Origin: Primula veris | Lineage: Eukaryota; Streptophyta; Magnoliopsida; Ericales; Primulaceae | Assembly: GCA_963682055.1 (NCBI GenBank) | Contig: OY821743.1 | Span: 36,132,702 to 36,196,701, forward strand | Direction: 5' to 3' | DNA: 64,000 nt | Shown here: one piece after another, positions 37,232-55,501 of the stretch | Numbering within the stretch: the stretch's first letter is position 1 | Layout: every line of letters begins with the position of its first letter | Position numbers and translations under genes: made by a program | Notes under the pieces: model-generated | The model's input: the letters and a program-made list of their open reading frames with translations, nothing else | The model's database searches: none | Told to the model about the DNA's origin: nothing

Positions 37232-37394
37232 GGATCTTTATTTTACAAGTATTTACAAGAATTTTAAGGATTTTGAATTTATCCGAGATCCCTCAGGCCC
37301 AATTCCGACTAAACCGCCGCTAGTTGACTCCACATCGGCTCCGTCACGAATTGCTCCGCTTCATGAGCCAAGCCACGAGTAGACCAGAGTGAGT

Positions 37395-37610
37395 ACGTAC
37401 AAGTTAACATAAAGACAAATACTATTTACGTACAAAGTAGCAACAAGTAGACACAAATACTATTTACGTACAAAGTAGCAACAAGTAGACACAAATATTG
37501 TTTACGTACAAATTGTAACAACAAGTAGACACAAATATTATTTACGTACAAATTGTAACAACAAGTAGACACAAATATTATTTATGTACAAAGTAGCATA
37601 AGTAGACCAG
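37395..37610. repeat. Tandem repeat, unit about 45 bp, five copies
   Basis: Copies of GTAGACACAAATA.TATTTACGTACAAA followed by GTAGCAACAA or TTGTAACAACAA run head to tail. Confidence 0.85.
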
Positions 37611-37626
37611 GCACTCTTGCAGCCTT

Positions 37627-37855
37627 TGGAATCAGACCATTATATAAAATCAAAGTTCTAATTACGTTTATTATTAGGAATTCTAGCATTGTTTTGTTGC
37701 TTAATTATTGAATCTCGTTTTTTTTTTTTATGTTTATATTTTACTATTGGATCCTATGGAATCAGACGGTTATATAAATCAAAGTTCTAATTACGTTTAT
37801 TATTGGGAAGTCTAGCATTGTTCTGTTGCTTATTGAATCTCGTTTTTTTTTTGGG
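37627..37855. repeat. Direct repeat of about 95 bp, two copies
   Basis: GGAATCAGAC..TTATATAAA, AAAGTTCTAATTACGTTTAT, TCTAGCATTGTT and GAATCTCGTTTTTTTT occur in the same order at about 37627-37720 and 37757-37852. Confidence 0.8.
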
Positions 37856-40124
37856 AAATCTCATACTATATATGCTTGTGGTATGTTGTGACACTGAATT
37901 CTGGATACAAAGAGGGCGGATCCACGTTGTGGCATGGGGTGCTACATGCCCCTCCAAATTTTAGGTAAAATTATGTTTTGAGAAACCAGATGCGGATGCT
38001 CTAACTATGTGGAATATATATATATATACATTACACTGTTCAAATTTGCTGTCAATAATTAGTGTATCAACCTGTGATGCTTAACAAATTGAGTAGCAAT
38101 TTAAATACGATATGATTCTCATATGAAAGTTGTAAATTTATTTGTATTTTCTGAGTTGTTTGGTTGTTGCGCTATGATTGTATATTTGTATCCCTAGGGA
38201 TGAATCCGTTAATAAGTACTCCGTATATGTATGACTACCACAATTTCGGGCTATATCAGGTCTTTCGGTTTCTTGAGCTGTTGGTTAGTACAATTTATGA
38301 GGGAAGTTTCGTCACAAATTAATGTAGAGTTGTAGAAGAAATATAATGTACAGCAAGCTAAAAAATTGAGTTCTAATTTCAGCGAGAGTATTAGATTCAA
38401 AAAGGATATATGTCGCACCGGAAGGACTAGGTGTAGACGCCCAACCCCATTTTGATAAAAGATGATAAGAAAGTAGTCATTCTACTGTATCTATTTTGAT
38501 TAGAATCTTTAAAAGTTCACATTTCTGCTCATGTTTATATATAGAGAAAAAACTCCTAGAGAATATGAAAAAGAATCATATATAATATTACGCAACACCT
38601 TGTCTCGCAAAATTTGATAGACGGTATATTTTTTCATAGCACACAATTAGAAAAACGCAAAATTCTGGAGGTAATTAGTTGCATTTACCCTAAAAAAAAT
38701 GATTCTACCATTGCTGATGTTGCATATTTATCCTCCTATTAGCAGAAACTTGTTAGTAAATTGTGGCAGGCATACAAGGTTTAGGCCTTGACTTAAGAAA
38801 GTTCCATCTGCCAAATTTTCAGTTTTTGTTTGACAATAATTGGGCTGTTCACCAATGATATTGACACTTGGTGCAAATAATCAAGATGTTTATTATGGAT
38901 CATAATTTGGATGCGATTCTGTAGTTAAAGCAAAAGCCCTGTATGTGTAATTATATATCCATATGTACACACAGCAAGAAATTCGTTATTTAGTAAGGAA
39001 CTATTCAGAATAGATAGTATTTCGTCATTAACATCGAGTAGAATGACGATATTTCCCTGCCACAAGATCGTCATTATTTGTCCGTCACTATAAGTATTGT
39101 AGTATAACAATAAATGCGTTAATTCTTGCCCTCGGAGATGTAATCGTCGACTCCTTGTCACTCAAAATTGATGTATGAACCTTTAGGACGATTTATCTCC
39201 AACCCTAAACCAACTCAATATAACATTCTGCAAAAGAAATGTACATCAATTTGTACCTATCTGCAATTTACCAATCCTAAGTGACTTGATCTAGAATACC
39301 GAATCTTTACTTAGCCATATATGTTTATTGCTTTGATCTAATATCCCGGCCCATTAATCCAACATTTGTCAAGTTGGATCATTATCAGATTTAACTATTC
39401 TTATGCAAACTCATGACTTTTTATGTTCTTTGTTAGTAAATTAATCCAACTTATTTCATATCGTATCTTTTTCAACTTTATATGATACATTAATGCGACT
39501 TTGGTTTAGACTAGAGAGTACCAAATCTCCGCTCAAACTTGTCATTGATTTAAGGTAAAGAACAGTTTTCAGATATAATTATTTGAATGCATACTAGAAG
39601 TTTTTACGAGTAACGATGTAAGTACAGATTTTTTGACACACATTTGTGAATGGACTCGCATAGAGTCAATTCATCAACCTCGGTATACATTGATCAAACA
39701 GTTATCCACGGGTTTTTGCATTAGTGTGTCATAAGTGTCTTCCTATATCATTACCTAAGTTTTAATACTGTTCGCAATCTTTGGTAAATTTGCAAATATT
39801 AAGGCATTTTGGTTTTGAGTCGTCTTGGCATATTTAAGATGGAAAACATCAAAATCTCACAAGATTAAAAATGGAACTATCAAAATTTTAGGCTTCCGAA
39901 CTACCGGTTTACCCTCTATTTAGCCTACTACATAGAGCAATAAACTTATCCCCATAATCTAGATAAAAGAAATTTAAGAAACTAAAAATAACCGTACAAC
40001 TTAGAAACAAAAAAATAATGCTATTTGCTTTCTACCTGCAAATGTACACAACTATTCCCACCATATAATCATATAATTTTATATTTCTATTGCTTAATTC
40101 TAGACTTCAACCCTGCGGTTTGAA
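37856..40124. other. Intergenic region downstream of the cytokinin dehydrogenase gene
   Basis: No gene is supported. It contains GGGCGGATCCACGTTGTGG-type transposon debris at about 37915 and the split duplicate of the 34.6-kb segment (39125-39172 and 39757-39922, with about 585 bp of unrelated DNA between). Confidence 0.45.
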
Positions 40125-46573
<6,449 letters not shown>

Positions 46574-46689
46574 TATTGAATTGTACCTAATTAACAATTG
46601 TAACAATTCTAATGATTCCCTTTGTAATTTCTTTATGGGTGAAGGGTAATTTTTTTATGGATGTTTCTTTAAATATATTTTTGGTATGT

Positions 46690-47050
46690 CTCAGTAGGAG
46701 GAAAGGGAATAGAATAAAAAGAGATGGGATATGGGAAGTGGTATTTATGTTTAGGATTATGAGATACAAGTTATGTATTTATAGTAGTACAAGAAAAAAT
46801 GTAAAAAATATCCAATAATTCCACTTGTAAATTACTACTATTAATTATTAGGTGAAGGATAATTGAAGATTCTATATTCGGAATTGAAGGATGTTTTGTT
46901 TTAATTTTGGTAAAAAGGGAATAAAAGGAATAAAAAAGAGATGAGATAAATAATAATATGTCTAGGAAATGAGATACAACAAAGTGTATTTATAGGGAGT
47001 ATATAAGTGAGTAAGTCACGTGATAGAGGATGAGGTGCACGTGACTGAAA
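46690..47050 (-). promoter_or_regulatory. CKX promoter with duplicated core and paired G-boxes
   Basis: Two TATAAATA boxes (minus strand, at 46776-46783 and 46987-46994) each lie in a similar block of about 85-95 bp containing GGGAATA.AATAAAAAGAGATG and GAGATACA. Further upstream AGTCACGTG (47014-47022) and its exact reverse complement (47038-47046) place two G-boxes 15 bp apart. The proximal TATA is about 205 bp from the ATG. Confidence 0.6.
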
Positions 47051-47204
47051 GAGGGAGTAGGGGCCCACTAAGGATACGGAAAGATTGAGTTGTGGGGACA
47101 CCGACCCAAGTGGGCCCTTCACGTGTTTACAGCTACCAAAATTATACCATAATCAATATCTTCTAATTCTTTTTATTTTTTTAAAAAATATATGTTATAT
47201 ATGT

Positions 47205-47478
47205 ACATGAAACCTAAAAACCGGAAAAACCGAACCGAAAAATATCGGAAAAACCAAAAAAATTTCTGGTCGGTTTCGGTTTTCAATAAAATCGAACCGA
47301 AAAAAACTGAAAAACCAGAAAAACCCAAAACTGGACTGAAAAAACAGGCCCGGTTCGGTCCAAAAAATAAAAAGAACGAAACTGAAAAAAACCGAACCGA
47401 AAAATATGCTCGGTTTCGATTTCGGTTTCGGTTTTGCTAAAAACCGAATCGAACCGGACCGAACCCAGCCTTACATAT
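47205..47478. mobile_element. AACCGAA-rich non-autonomous element, copy 2
   Basis: Same composition as the 40.6-kb element (AACCGAAAAA, CGGTTCGGTCCAAAAAATAA, GGACCGAACC). Only the right end (GAACCCAGCC) looks intact. Confidence 0.45.
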
Positions 47479-47531
47479 ATTTATAAGTATTTACATATAC
47501 AAATTTAATATAAACTCTTGGTGTTACATGC

Positions 47532-48317
47532 TTCATCCATCCGTTCCTAATTAATTGTTCATTACGAAACTACGTGTAATTTTTATCGGCTAATAATTTC
47601 TATCAAAATTGTCATAATGGAAAATTTTAAAAGTTAATCATATAGTTCAAACATTAAACTATATGATTTACTTTTAAAAAATTTCATTTCGATAGTTTTA
47701 ATTAGGGGTGGCATCGGTTTGGTACCGAACTTTTTGACTATTTACCGATACCGTACCAAACTAGTTTGGTATGAGAATTTTTATACCATTACCGAACCAA
47801 AAAATTTGGTATACCGAACTTTCGGTAGACCAAACTATTCAGTTGGTTCGGTTCGATTTCAGTTTTATACCAAACTTTAGAGTTTACAAGTAATGATAGA
47901 AAAATGGTGCGCTTTGGGAAAGAAAACATAGTATAAAATTTTAAAAATAGTAGATTAAAAATATATATTTATTTATATTATTGTTACCTTTCTTATTTTT
48001 TTTGCATAAAAGAGTAAACATTACCAGACATTTTTAGTAAAATTTATAAATAAATAAAAATATTATAAGTATTCATTAGAAAAAAGTAATATAAGTAGAT
48101 TATAACAACGTTAATAATTAAGTGTATATAAGTGTTTCATTTTATTTGTCTATATAGTATATAAGTGTTTGGTACCGACTTGATTGGTTCGGCTAGAAAA
48201 GCTGTCGGTTGGTACAAGTCGCTAAAAAATATCACCCCTAGTTTTAATACATGTTATAAATCGGTCAAAATTGTACGTATTTTCATAAAGGACAGTAAAT
48301 TGTAAATGGGGTGAGTA
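47532..48317. mobile_element. Stowaway-like MITE split by an hAT element
   Basis: The outer parts (47532-47702 and 48249-48317) together show the same family layout as the intron-1 MITEs of HflX: CATCCGTTCCTAATTAATTG start, ATTGTCATAATGG core, ATCGGTCAAAATTG and GGGTGAGTA end. Confidence 0.7.
47703..48240. mobile_element. hAT MITE nested in the Stowaway-like MITE
   Basis: Ends TAGGGGTGGCAT and ATATCACCCCTA, flanked by the exact 8-bp duplication GTTTTAAT (47695-47702 and 48241-48248). The interior has repeated GGTACCGAA and TTTGGTAT words and no ORF. Confidence 0.9.
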
Positions 48318-49198
48318 TTTATTTGCTCATCTCATTCTTTTTTTTTTTAATTTTCTTTCTTTTAAAATTTGGTTTAGTATTTTTAAAATGAATAGTTAAA
48401 TCTAATAATGTATATTTTGTATGTTGAATACAGTGAATGTTTTTATACTTTTTTTCATTTAAAAATGTTAGAATAAGCGATGGCTTTTGAACCGGACAAC
48501 TTGTTTACTAATGGGATTGCGATGTGTGATCATATGGTGATGACTTTTATTCTTAGCTAATATTTTCTTTATATATGTTTTTGTTACCTTTAAATAATTT
48601 TTCTAAGACATGATTATTAATTATTTATAAACATATTGATTATACTTAATTTTAGTGTATAAACTAAAAACACTGTAGGAGTACCAAGCTTGTGATGAGA
48701 ACAGTGAAATGTGAGTCAAAAAATGAATCTTGGTATAGATTACAAACATTTAACAATTCCAATAACTTAGTTAGCCGACATGATTATCAACATGATTTGG
48801 TAAATAAAATCACAATGACTCGCATATATATAAAGTTTTGTTATTTATTTATTTTATTTTTTAAAAAAGTTGCAAATCGAGTATTTTTTTCTTTCAAATA
48901 AACCGATTACAAATCGCTAATAACACATCGTTTAATAGATCAATTACAAAAAATATAACAATATATTAAGGAAAAAAAGGAATTAGACATCATTCAAACC
49001 CCATTTTTAAGATAAATTGAGCTAAAAAAACGTCACTTTTCTCCCTATACCTCTTATCCTTATTACTCCCCTTATTGCTCCAAGATCAATTGTGATAAAA
49101 AATAACGTCTAATGAGAAACAAATCTCAAATTAATAAGGTGCAAAAGAGATGTATACAATCCATAAAAAACCCCAAATATATGTTTTACCAAGAAAAA
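48318..49198. other. Gene-free AT-rich stretch
   Basis: Nothing coding or clearly repetitive was found here. Confidence 0.4.
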
Positions 49199-49694
49199 TT
49201 AGATATTAAAATGACTTGCTCTGAAGTAAGGGATCTTCACCTGATCAAGATAATAAGCTGTATTGACCATTTTTCGGAGTGCATTAGCTTCAAAAGGGGT
49301 CCAATTTACACCAGCAACTCCCTGTTTAGCTAGTACATCCGCGACTTGATTTTGCTCCATATAAACATGCACTAAATTTACCCCAATAAGATCCATTAAA
49401 TCACATATATCTTCCCATAAAATATTGAATTTAACACAAAGTAAAGATTTATTGTTCCACCAGTTAACAATCATTTCCAAATCAGATTCCACATAGACAT
49501 TACTAATATCCATGCTATAACAAATTAATAAACCATTCTTAAGTGCAATAAGTTCAGTAAAAATGTTAGAGGACTTATCGAGTGAACAAGAAAATACAAA
49601 TACAAGTTTACCTTCCTTATTTCTCAATATACCCCCACATCCACACTCACCAGAACTTAAAGTTGAACCATCAATGTTAAGTTTTAACCTTCCA

Positions 49695-50385
49695 TGTAAC
49701 GACCCGGCCCAACGGACCGAAACGCTACGCCCGTATCAACAATATTATCCGCTTTGATACAACTTCCCAGGGGAGTCACCCATTCTGATACTACTCCAAG
49801 CTAAGCACGCTTAACTGTGGAGTTCCGTCCTCGCTATTGTGCCGCACGGCTTTAAAAGGCCTTGTTGATAGGAAATGGATCTTTAAGCTCATATACCACA
49901 CGAGTACTCTCGTATCTGGGCGATGTGGGACTGACGCACAATACCGCACCACAGAATTTTCTTCCTGGAAATCTGAGTCGTCACAATCACCCTCCATTTA
50001 GGCACGACGTCCTCGTCGGGCACGTCGTCCTTCAGGGGTTCACACACACGTGCTAGTCCCCACATTTCCGGCCAGATAGAGGCTCTGATACCATCTGTAA
50101 CGACCCGGCCCAACCGACCGAACCGCTACGCCCGTATCAACAATATTGTCCGCTTTGGCACAACTTCCCATGGGAGTCACCCATCCTGGTACTACTCCAA
50201 GCTAGCATGCTTAACTGTGAAGTTCCGTCCTCGCTATTGTGCCGCAAGGCTTTAAAAGGCCTTGTTGATAGGAAATGGATCTTTAAGCTCATATACCACA
50301 CGAGTACTCTCGTATCTGGGCGATGTGGGACTGACGCACAACACCGCACCACAGAATTTCCTTCCTGAAAATCTGGGTCGTCACA
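49695..50385 (-). mobile_element. Cassandra TRIM retrotransposon, complete
   Basis: Two LTRs (49695-49985 and 50096-50385), both TGTAACGACCCGGCCCAA...GTCGTCACA, flank a 110-bp interior. The minus strand next to the right LTR reads ATGGTATCAGAGCC, a tRNA-Met primer site (50081-50094). A purine-rich tract lies beside the left LTR. The duplication TTCCA flanks it (49690-49694 and 50386-50390). Each LTR carries 5S-rRNA-like sequence, the hallmark of Cassandra. It has no coding capacity. Confidence 0.95.
49752..49840 (-). other. 5S rRNA-like segment in the left Cassandra LTR
   Basis: The minus strand reads AGTTAAGCGTGCTTAGCTTG, then GAGTAGTATCAGAATGGGTG and ACTCCCCTGGGAAGTT, close to the 5S rRNA internal control region (box A, intermediate element, box C). 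The right LTR has the same at about 50152-50240 with differences (GTTAAGCATGCTAGC). It is part of the LTR, not a 5S gene. Confidence 0.9.
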
Positions 50386-50827
50386 TTCCAGATGGCGGAT
50401 ATTTTCAAGATACCAACTTTGACCTTCTTACTTTGCAAGCGATTAGATCAATACCTAAACTCATTAAAGACAAACTTTGAAAGTTCTTAGCAGGTAGTTT
50501 AGGCTTTAAAGAGAAATTAAGATTCCCAAGCCACCTAGTAACATTAAGAATGATCTTATGAGCACTCATATTATCATTATCATGCTTATCCTTATTTTTA
50601 CTAACCCAAATTTCCCAAATGATAAGAAAATGAGTGATAGCAGCAAGCATACTGAGTATTATCGCAAAAATTACACCAATTAGAAATAAACACTTTACAG
50701 TTACTAACATGATTAATAGAAAGTTTTGTTTTCTTGTAAAGCTTTTAAGGCAGTCTAAGTATCTGAGGAAGTGTCCTTGTTTCTTCATAGATATCGATAG
50801 TATTAGAGTTAACAACTGATTTTCCAA

Positions 50828-53800
50828 TCGTAATCAGTTGTGTGCGACGGAACTATATGTACGTTGATAATTGAAATAATTGAAATTTCAATAAAAATGC
50901 ATGAGGAAAGGTTTTTTTTCATGTTTATGTTTATCAATATGAGATTGGAGTTTGTAAGCATGTATTATCAAAAGTTTAAACGGGTATTCCCTTTGGAATA
51001 CAACAAAATGACTTGACTTTGGGAATTAGTTTAGGTCTATTTCCAAATTTTGATAGAACTTTATTCAAACAAGCTACAAAAAAAGTTTGGATCTATTTGA
51101 TGATGGTTCCCGGGTATTTGCTCACATCACGGTCACTACTCACGTCTCTTTTAGGAACAGGCACTTCACATAATTAATAATCTTCGGACTTAATATTGCT
51201 CGGTCGTTAGGAGATTCTTATAATGCATAAAATTAAGGAGTAGCGCATTATCAGATAGATTAATGTACTTATTAAATATAAGTATATAACCAACATTAGT
51301 TTTATCGTACACCTATAAAATAAGATAAGATACGGTAAATCCTTTGTGGAAGTAAGTTTTAAAGGAATCGTTAGTTCGATAGTATATTTTTTCGGTTTTG
51401 AAACTTATACTAATTTTAACATAGCATCAATTCTATCAAGATCAATCAAATAGTGAAGCCAATCAGGCTTAGGCCTAAGCTAAAACGATGTTTCCTACAT
51501 AAACGCAGGAAAAATTATCCAACAATGAGCAGGTCCGTTTACTGATCTCAAACTCCAATATTCAAAACATCAATTTCGGAATTTTTTATAAAGAACTTGG
51601 CAACGTGTGAACTTTAGCAGCCTGGCTGCGTTTCAAAATTTTCTTATTGTTCATTATATTAATTATTTGTGCTATTAGTTACTTCAATTATTATAGATGA
51701 TTGTGCATTTGTGTCCACCATTTTATACAACCATTCTTCAATTTAGCATGCAATAATTTAAGTATCCCATTTTTATGAATGTATCATTAAATAAATCTAC
51801 TCCGACGTCGGCTGGTGGGGGGTTCCCCATCCCCAAAGCCCTTCACGGAACTTCTCATCTTCTCTCAATTATTCATCAACGCTACAAATTGCTAGTCCTA
51901 TGGGGAATTGTTTTCTACCTTAGCTAATATCCAAATCGTTACACGATGTGATTTCAATTTCACCAAAAAACTATAATTCGTACCTTGAGTGAAAAAAGCT
52001 ACTTTTTACTTTTTTATGGTTAAATTTAACTAGGTAAAAATAAATTAGTTTCGATTGAGGTGGCCAAAGAGCTTGGGCATGCCCTAAATATGATCATATA
52101 ATGGGAGATCTGTATACATATATATATATATATATTTTTTTTACGTACGCAATTTTTTTTTTGTGTATGGTATGATTTTTTTTAATCTAATCAAGTTGAG
52201 AAAACACCCAAAATATTATGTGGCTTCGGTGTAAAAGACGCCGGCCCGACTCTGATTCTTTCTCTTAGAATCTTGTTACTGTGTGGAATAATGCAAGGAT
52301 TCAAAGAACATATATGGATTTTCACAGAGTATCATCACAATCTAAGAATTTGCCATTAAATGGAATTGATACTAAATCACTTCCAAAAATATAAACCCAA
52401 GCAGTAGTTTTGTTCATTTATATTCCATTCAAGATTGGGCAAATCAGGATTTGTACAAATTAAAGTGGGAGTTGTTCTGATCCGGTTCACAATACATGAG
52501 ACGTAACTTAGTTCAAACCTTAGATATTTTGTAGACAACAATTTGGGGCACAAACTAGAGTTTCAAACTTAGCAAATAGCTTGATATATGTAACTACTTT
52601 ATTCTAATATTTGTAATTGTTTACTGATGTATATCAAGAAAAACTTATAAAAAGACTTCAATAAAGTCAATAAATACATCCCTGGACCACATTAAAGTAG
52701 GGCCAAATATTGTTAATTTGGATAGATAAATGCCTCTTGTTCCAAAATCCAAACCTATATATGATTTGCACGAATACGCCAAGTATTGTTCTTTTTTTCT
52801 TCCAAAGAAAGGTACAGCTCTAGATATATTCCAAGTTGGTTGTTTTAATTCTTCTTTTGATTCAACATGGATGTAATGGCACTGAAACTCTGTATTTTAA
52901 ATTAGCTGACATAATAATGTTTTAAATTTTCAGCATGGATGCTATAATTAGTCAGTTAATTGTTCCTATGTCTTGCATAATTGCATTAAATACATTTAAG
53001 TTTTTGCTAATATGTGGGGTGCTAATCAAAGGCTAAAATCAACAGTTAATTATTAGTTAAAGTTCATGATAAATAATGAGCTTTGTCTAAGTACACGAGC
53101 GTTCAAGTCTTTTTCAGCCTACTACTAGTTACGGTTCTGATCATACGTCAATTTGTCAACTGAAACGATCACATTTTTAGATCACATTAAATTATAGAGA
53201 TTTTCAATGTAAAAATATATAATATATCATCACTGGATTCTTTTTATGCGTTCACAAGAACGAAATATAAGTGAAGTGAAGTGATTATTTTCATTTCTGA
53301 AAGTTAAGTTGTTGGTTCTGTTTGTTTTCTCATGGTTTCTGTGTTCATTTTTCGTTGATAACTTTATTATTGTTGTTTGACAAAATATAATAAATTAAAA
53401 ATTATCATTCTTGTTATTTTTTAATATCATAACACATTTTGATACCTTTACAAAAGCTTACCATCTTTTTATGTTATTATGCTTATTGCTTTATATATGT
53501 TAAAATGATATTAAGTATATCATAGTTATTTAGCTTTCACTAATAATGTAAAAACATAAGTTTATTTATATTTTCTACCCATCTTTAAAATTTCTTTGAG
53601 ACAATATATCATTATATTATAACAAGGCAAGACAAGTCAAATAAGTCTACCCAATTTAACTATTTATTTCCAAACATATTCATATATTTTTTTATTAATT
53701 AACATATTAACTAATTTCATAAAAAATAAAAATTAATTACACACTTTCTCTCTATTTAACCACATAAAATTTCTTATATCCTATATTTTTTCTCTCTAAA

Positions 53801-53898
53801 TATTTGTATCATCATCACAATTTAAATCATATATTTTTTTATTATATCCTTTTTTTTTTTACTCTACAGTATCATTATCATAATTTATAGCGTTTCAC
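50828..53898. other. Gene-free AT-rich stretch
   Basis: No gene, RNA or element with recognisable ends was seen. A short AT microsatellite is at about 52116-52134. Confidence 0.4.
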
Positions 53899-54064
53899 AC
53901 ACAACGCATGGATATCGTTTACTAGTATATATATATATATATTCAAAATAAATCAAAAGACATTATGACAAACTAACTGAGACACAACGCATGGATATCG
54001 TTTACTAGTATATATATATATATATTCAAAATAAATCAAAAGACATTATTACAAACTAACTGAG
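53899..54064. repeat. Perfect-looking 83-bp tandem duplication
   Basis: ACACAACGCATGGATATCGT ... ACAAACTAACTGAG occurs twice head to tail (53899-53981 and 53982-54064). I saw essentially one difference (ATTATG against ATTATT). Each copy holds an AT microsatellite. Confidence 0.9.
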
Positions 54065-54240
54065 TTAATATTTAATTGAGTACACCAAGAAGATGCATAA
54101 AATTTAAATAAATATGTTATATATACTCAATGTCATTTTAATATATATAAAGCAATAAGAATAATAACATAAAAAATATTCGATTTTGTAAAAGAGAATG
54201 AGGGAGATCTTCCTAACAGGATTGGAGACAAGTTTCATCC

Positions 54241-54242
<2 letters not shown>

Positions 54243-54294
<52 letters not shown>
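54243..54294. repeat. AT microsatellite, about 26 units
   Basis: Uninterrupted AT repeat. The open frame across it (Ile-Tyr repeats) is an artefact of the microsatellite. Confidence 0.95.
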
Positions 54295-54296
<2 letters not shown>

Positions 54297-54519
54297 CTGG
54301 TTTACTATTGCTTTGTTTTGAGCCACAAGGAAAAAAAGGAAATCAAATTGGCTCTTTCCAATATCCACAAAAAAAAAAAAAGATACGAATAAATAACATG
54401 TTTCAACCCTTTATGACTCATCTTCAATAAATTAATTTTGAAGTGACAAAGCTAAAGATACTCTACTTTTAGTCACGTGCTTTTGAATAACTAAATGTTT
54501 TAGTCAAATAAATGGAACC

Positions 54520-54730
54520 TTCGATGCTATTTAATTATATAAGCGGTAATTTTTACCGTCTAATAATTTGTATCAAAATTATCGGAATAAAATTTTTCAA
54601 AAGTTGATCATATAATTTAAATATTAAATTTTTAAAAAATTCATTTCGAAAATTTTGATACAAGTTATAAACCGGATAAAATAACACGTAGTTTCATAAT
54701 GGATAATTAAATAGAAACGGATGAAATACT
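54520..54730. mobile_element. Stowaway-like MITE, worn copy
   Basis: It shares the family's core blocks (TTGTATCAAAATTATCGGAA, AAGTTGATCATATA, AATTTTGATACAAGTTATAA, ACGTAGTTTCATAATGGA) with the elements in HflX intron 1 and at 47.5 kb. The ends are degraded. Confidence 0.6.
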
Positions 54731-54937
54731 ATAATATAATACGAATAAAAACAACAATGAAATCGAGGAAACTGCCGAGGAAACTAGAGCTAAATTATTC
54801 TCTATTTCACTTGCGTCTTTGTTCACGAAACATTAGTCATAGCACATATCAATTATTAAACTAATATAAAATTTGGGTAAAATAAAACGGCTATTCAACT
54901 TTTTTTTTTATTATGATAAAAAATACATTTAGTATAT

Positions 54938-55425
54938 CAAACTATTTTGTTATTAACGATTTGGCTATTTATCTTTTAACTTTTCTAATTTGGATATCAC
55001 GTTATAATAAACTGTTCAATTTAAGTATCCCTGTCTAAATTAATCGCGGAATCATGTCACATGACATCACGTGTTTGATAGACTTGAACATGAGAGGGTA
55101 ATTTTGTTATTCTGCATCAAAATATATCATTCTAAAACAACGTTTCGCCCTAAATTTGGACTATGTGCTGATTTTTGTTATATTTGAAATTGACGAAAAA
55201 CGTTTTTTTATAGAATGATATGTTTTGTTACAGAATAACAAAATTAGCCTCTCACGTTAACGTTTGTCAAGCACGCGTTGTCACATGACATGATTCCGTG
55301 ATTAATTTAGACGGTGGTACCTAAATTGAAAATTTCTTATAATGTGATACGCAAATTGAAAAAATTGAAAGATAAATCTCATATCGTTAAAAGAACAAGT
55401 TTGATATAACAAACGTGTAAAACAT
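54938..55425. mobile_element. Large fold-back element, about 490 bp
   Basis: Two long arms invert around about 55170: TATCAAACT, TTAACGAT, AAATTAATC.CGGAATCATGTCA, CACATGACA and GTTATTCTG on the left recur inverted as CAGAATAAC, TGTCACATGACATGATTCCG, GATTAATTT, ATCGTTAA and AGTTTGATAT on the right. Confidence 0.7.
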
Positions 55426-55501
55426 CTTTTTTATTATTGGCATGCTCTTGTTGAAAGTTTCAAAACTATGAGTATGCATTAAATATTCTACGTCACTAAT
55501 A

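Larger units (their letters stand above)
49199..50827 (-). pseudogene. Non-LTR retrotransposon (LINE) remnant: RNase H domain, split by Cassandra
   Basis: The downstream part (49199-49689) reads LKLNIDGSTLSSGECGCGGI ...ELIALKNGL...VESDLE...EQNQVADVLAKQG, an RNase H domain with its four acidic residues D-E-D-D. The upstream part (about 50391-50760) reads IWEIWVSKNKDKHDN and RWLGNLNFSLKPK, the linker before RNase H in plant LINEs. A stop codon already interrupts the frame just upstream of the insertion point. Removing Cassandra plus one duplication copy joins KYPPSG to RLKLNIDG in one frame. Confidence 0.85.

Noticed and set aside
37390..37610. CRISPR-like spaced repeats
   Set aside because: The units are contiguous 45-bp tandem copies without unique spacers, and the window is plant nuclear DNA.
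49695..50385. 5S rRNA genes
   Set aside because: The 5S-like segments are embedded in LTRs with a primer site and target duplication (Cassandra) and are incomplete as 5S genes.
54198..54392. 64-codon ORF with Ile-Tyr repeats
   Set aside because: It is the translation of an AT microsatellite.
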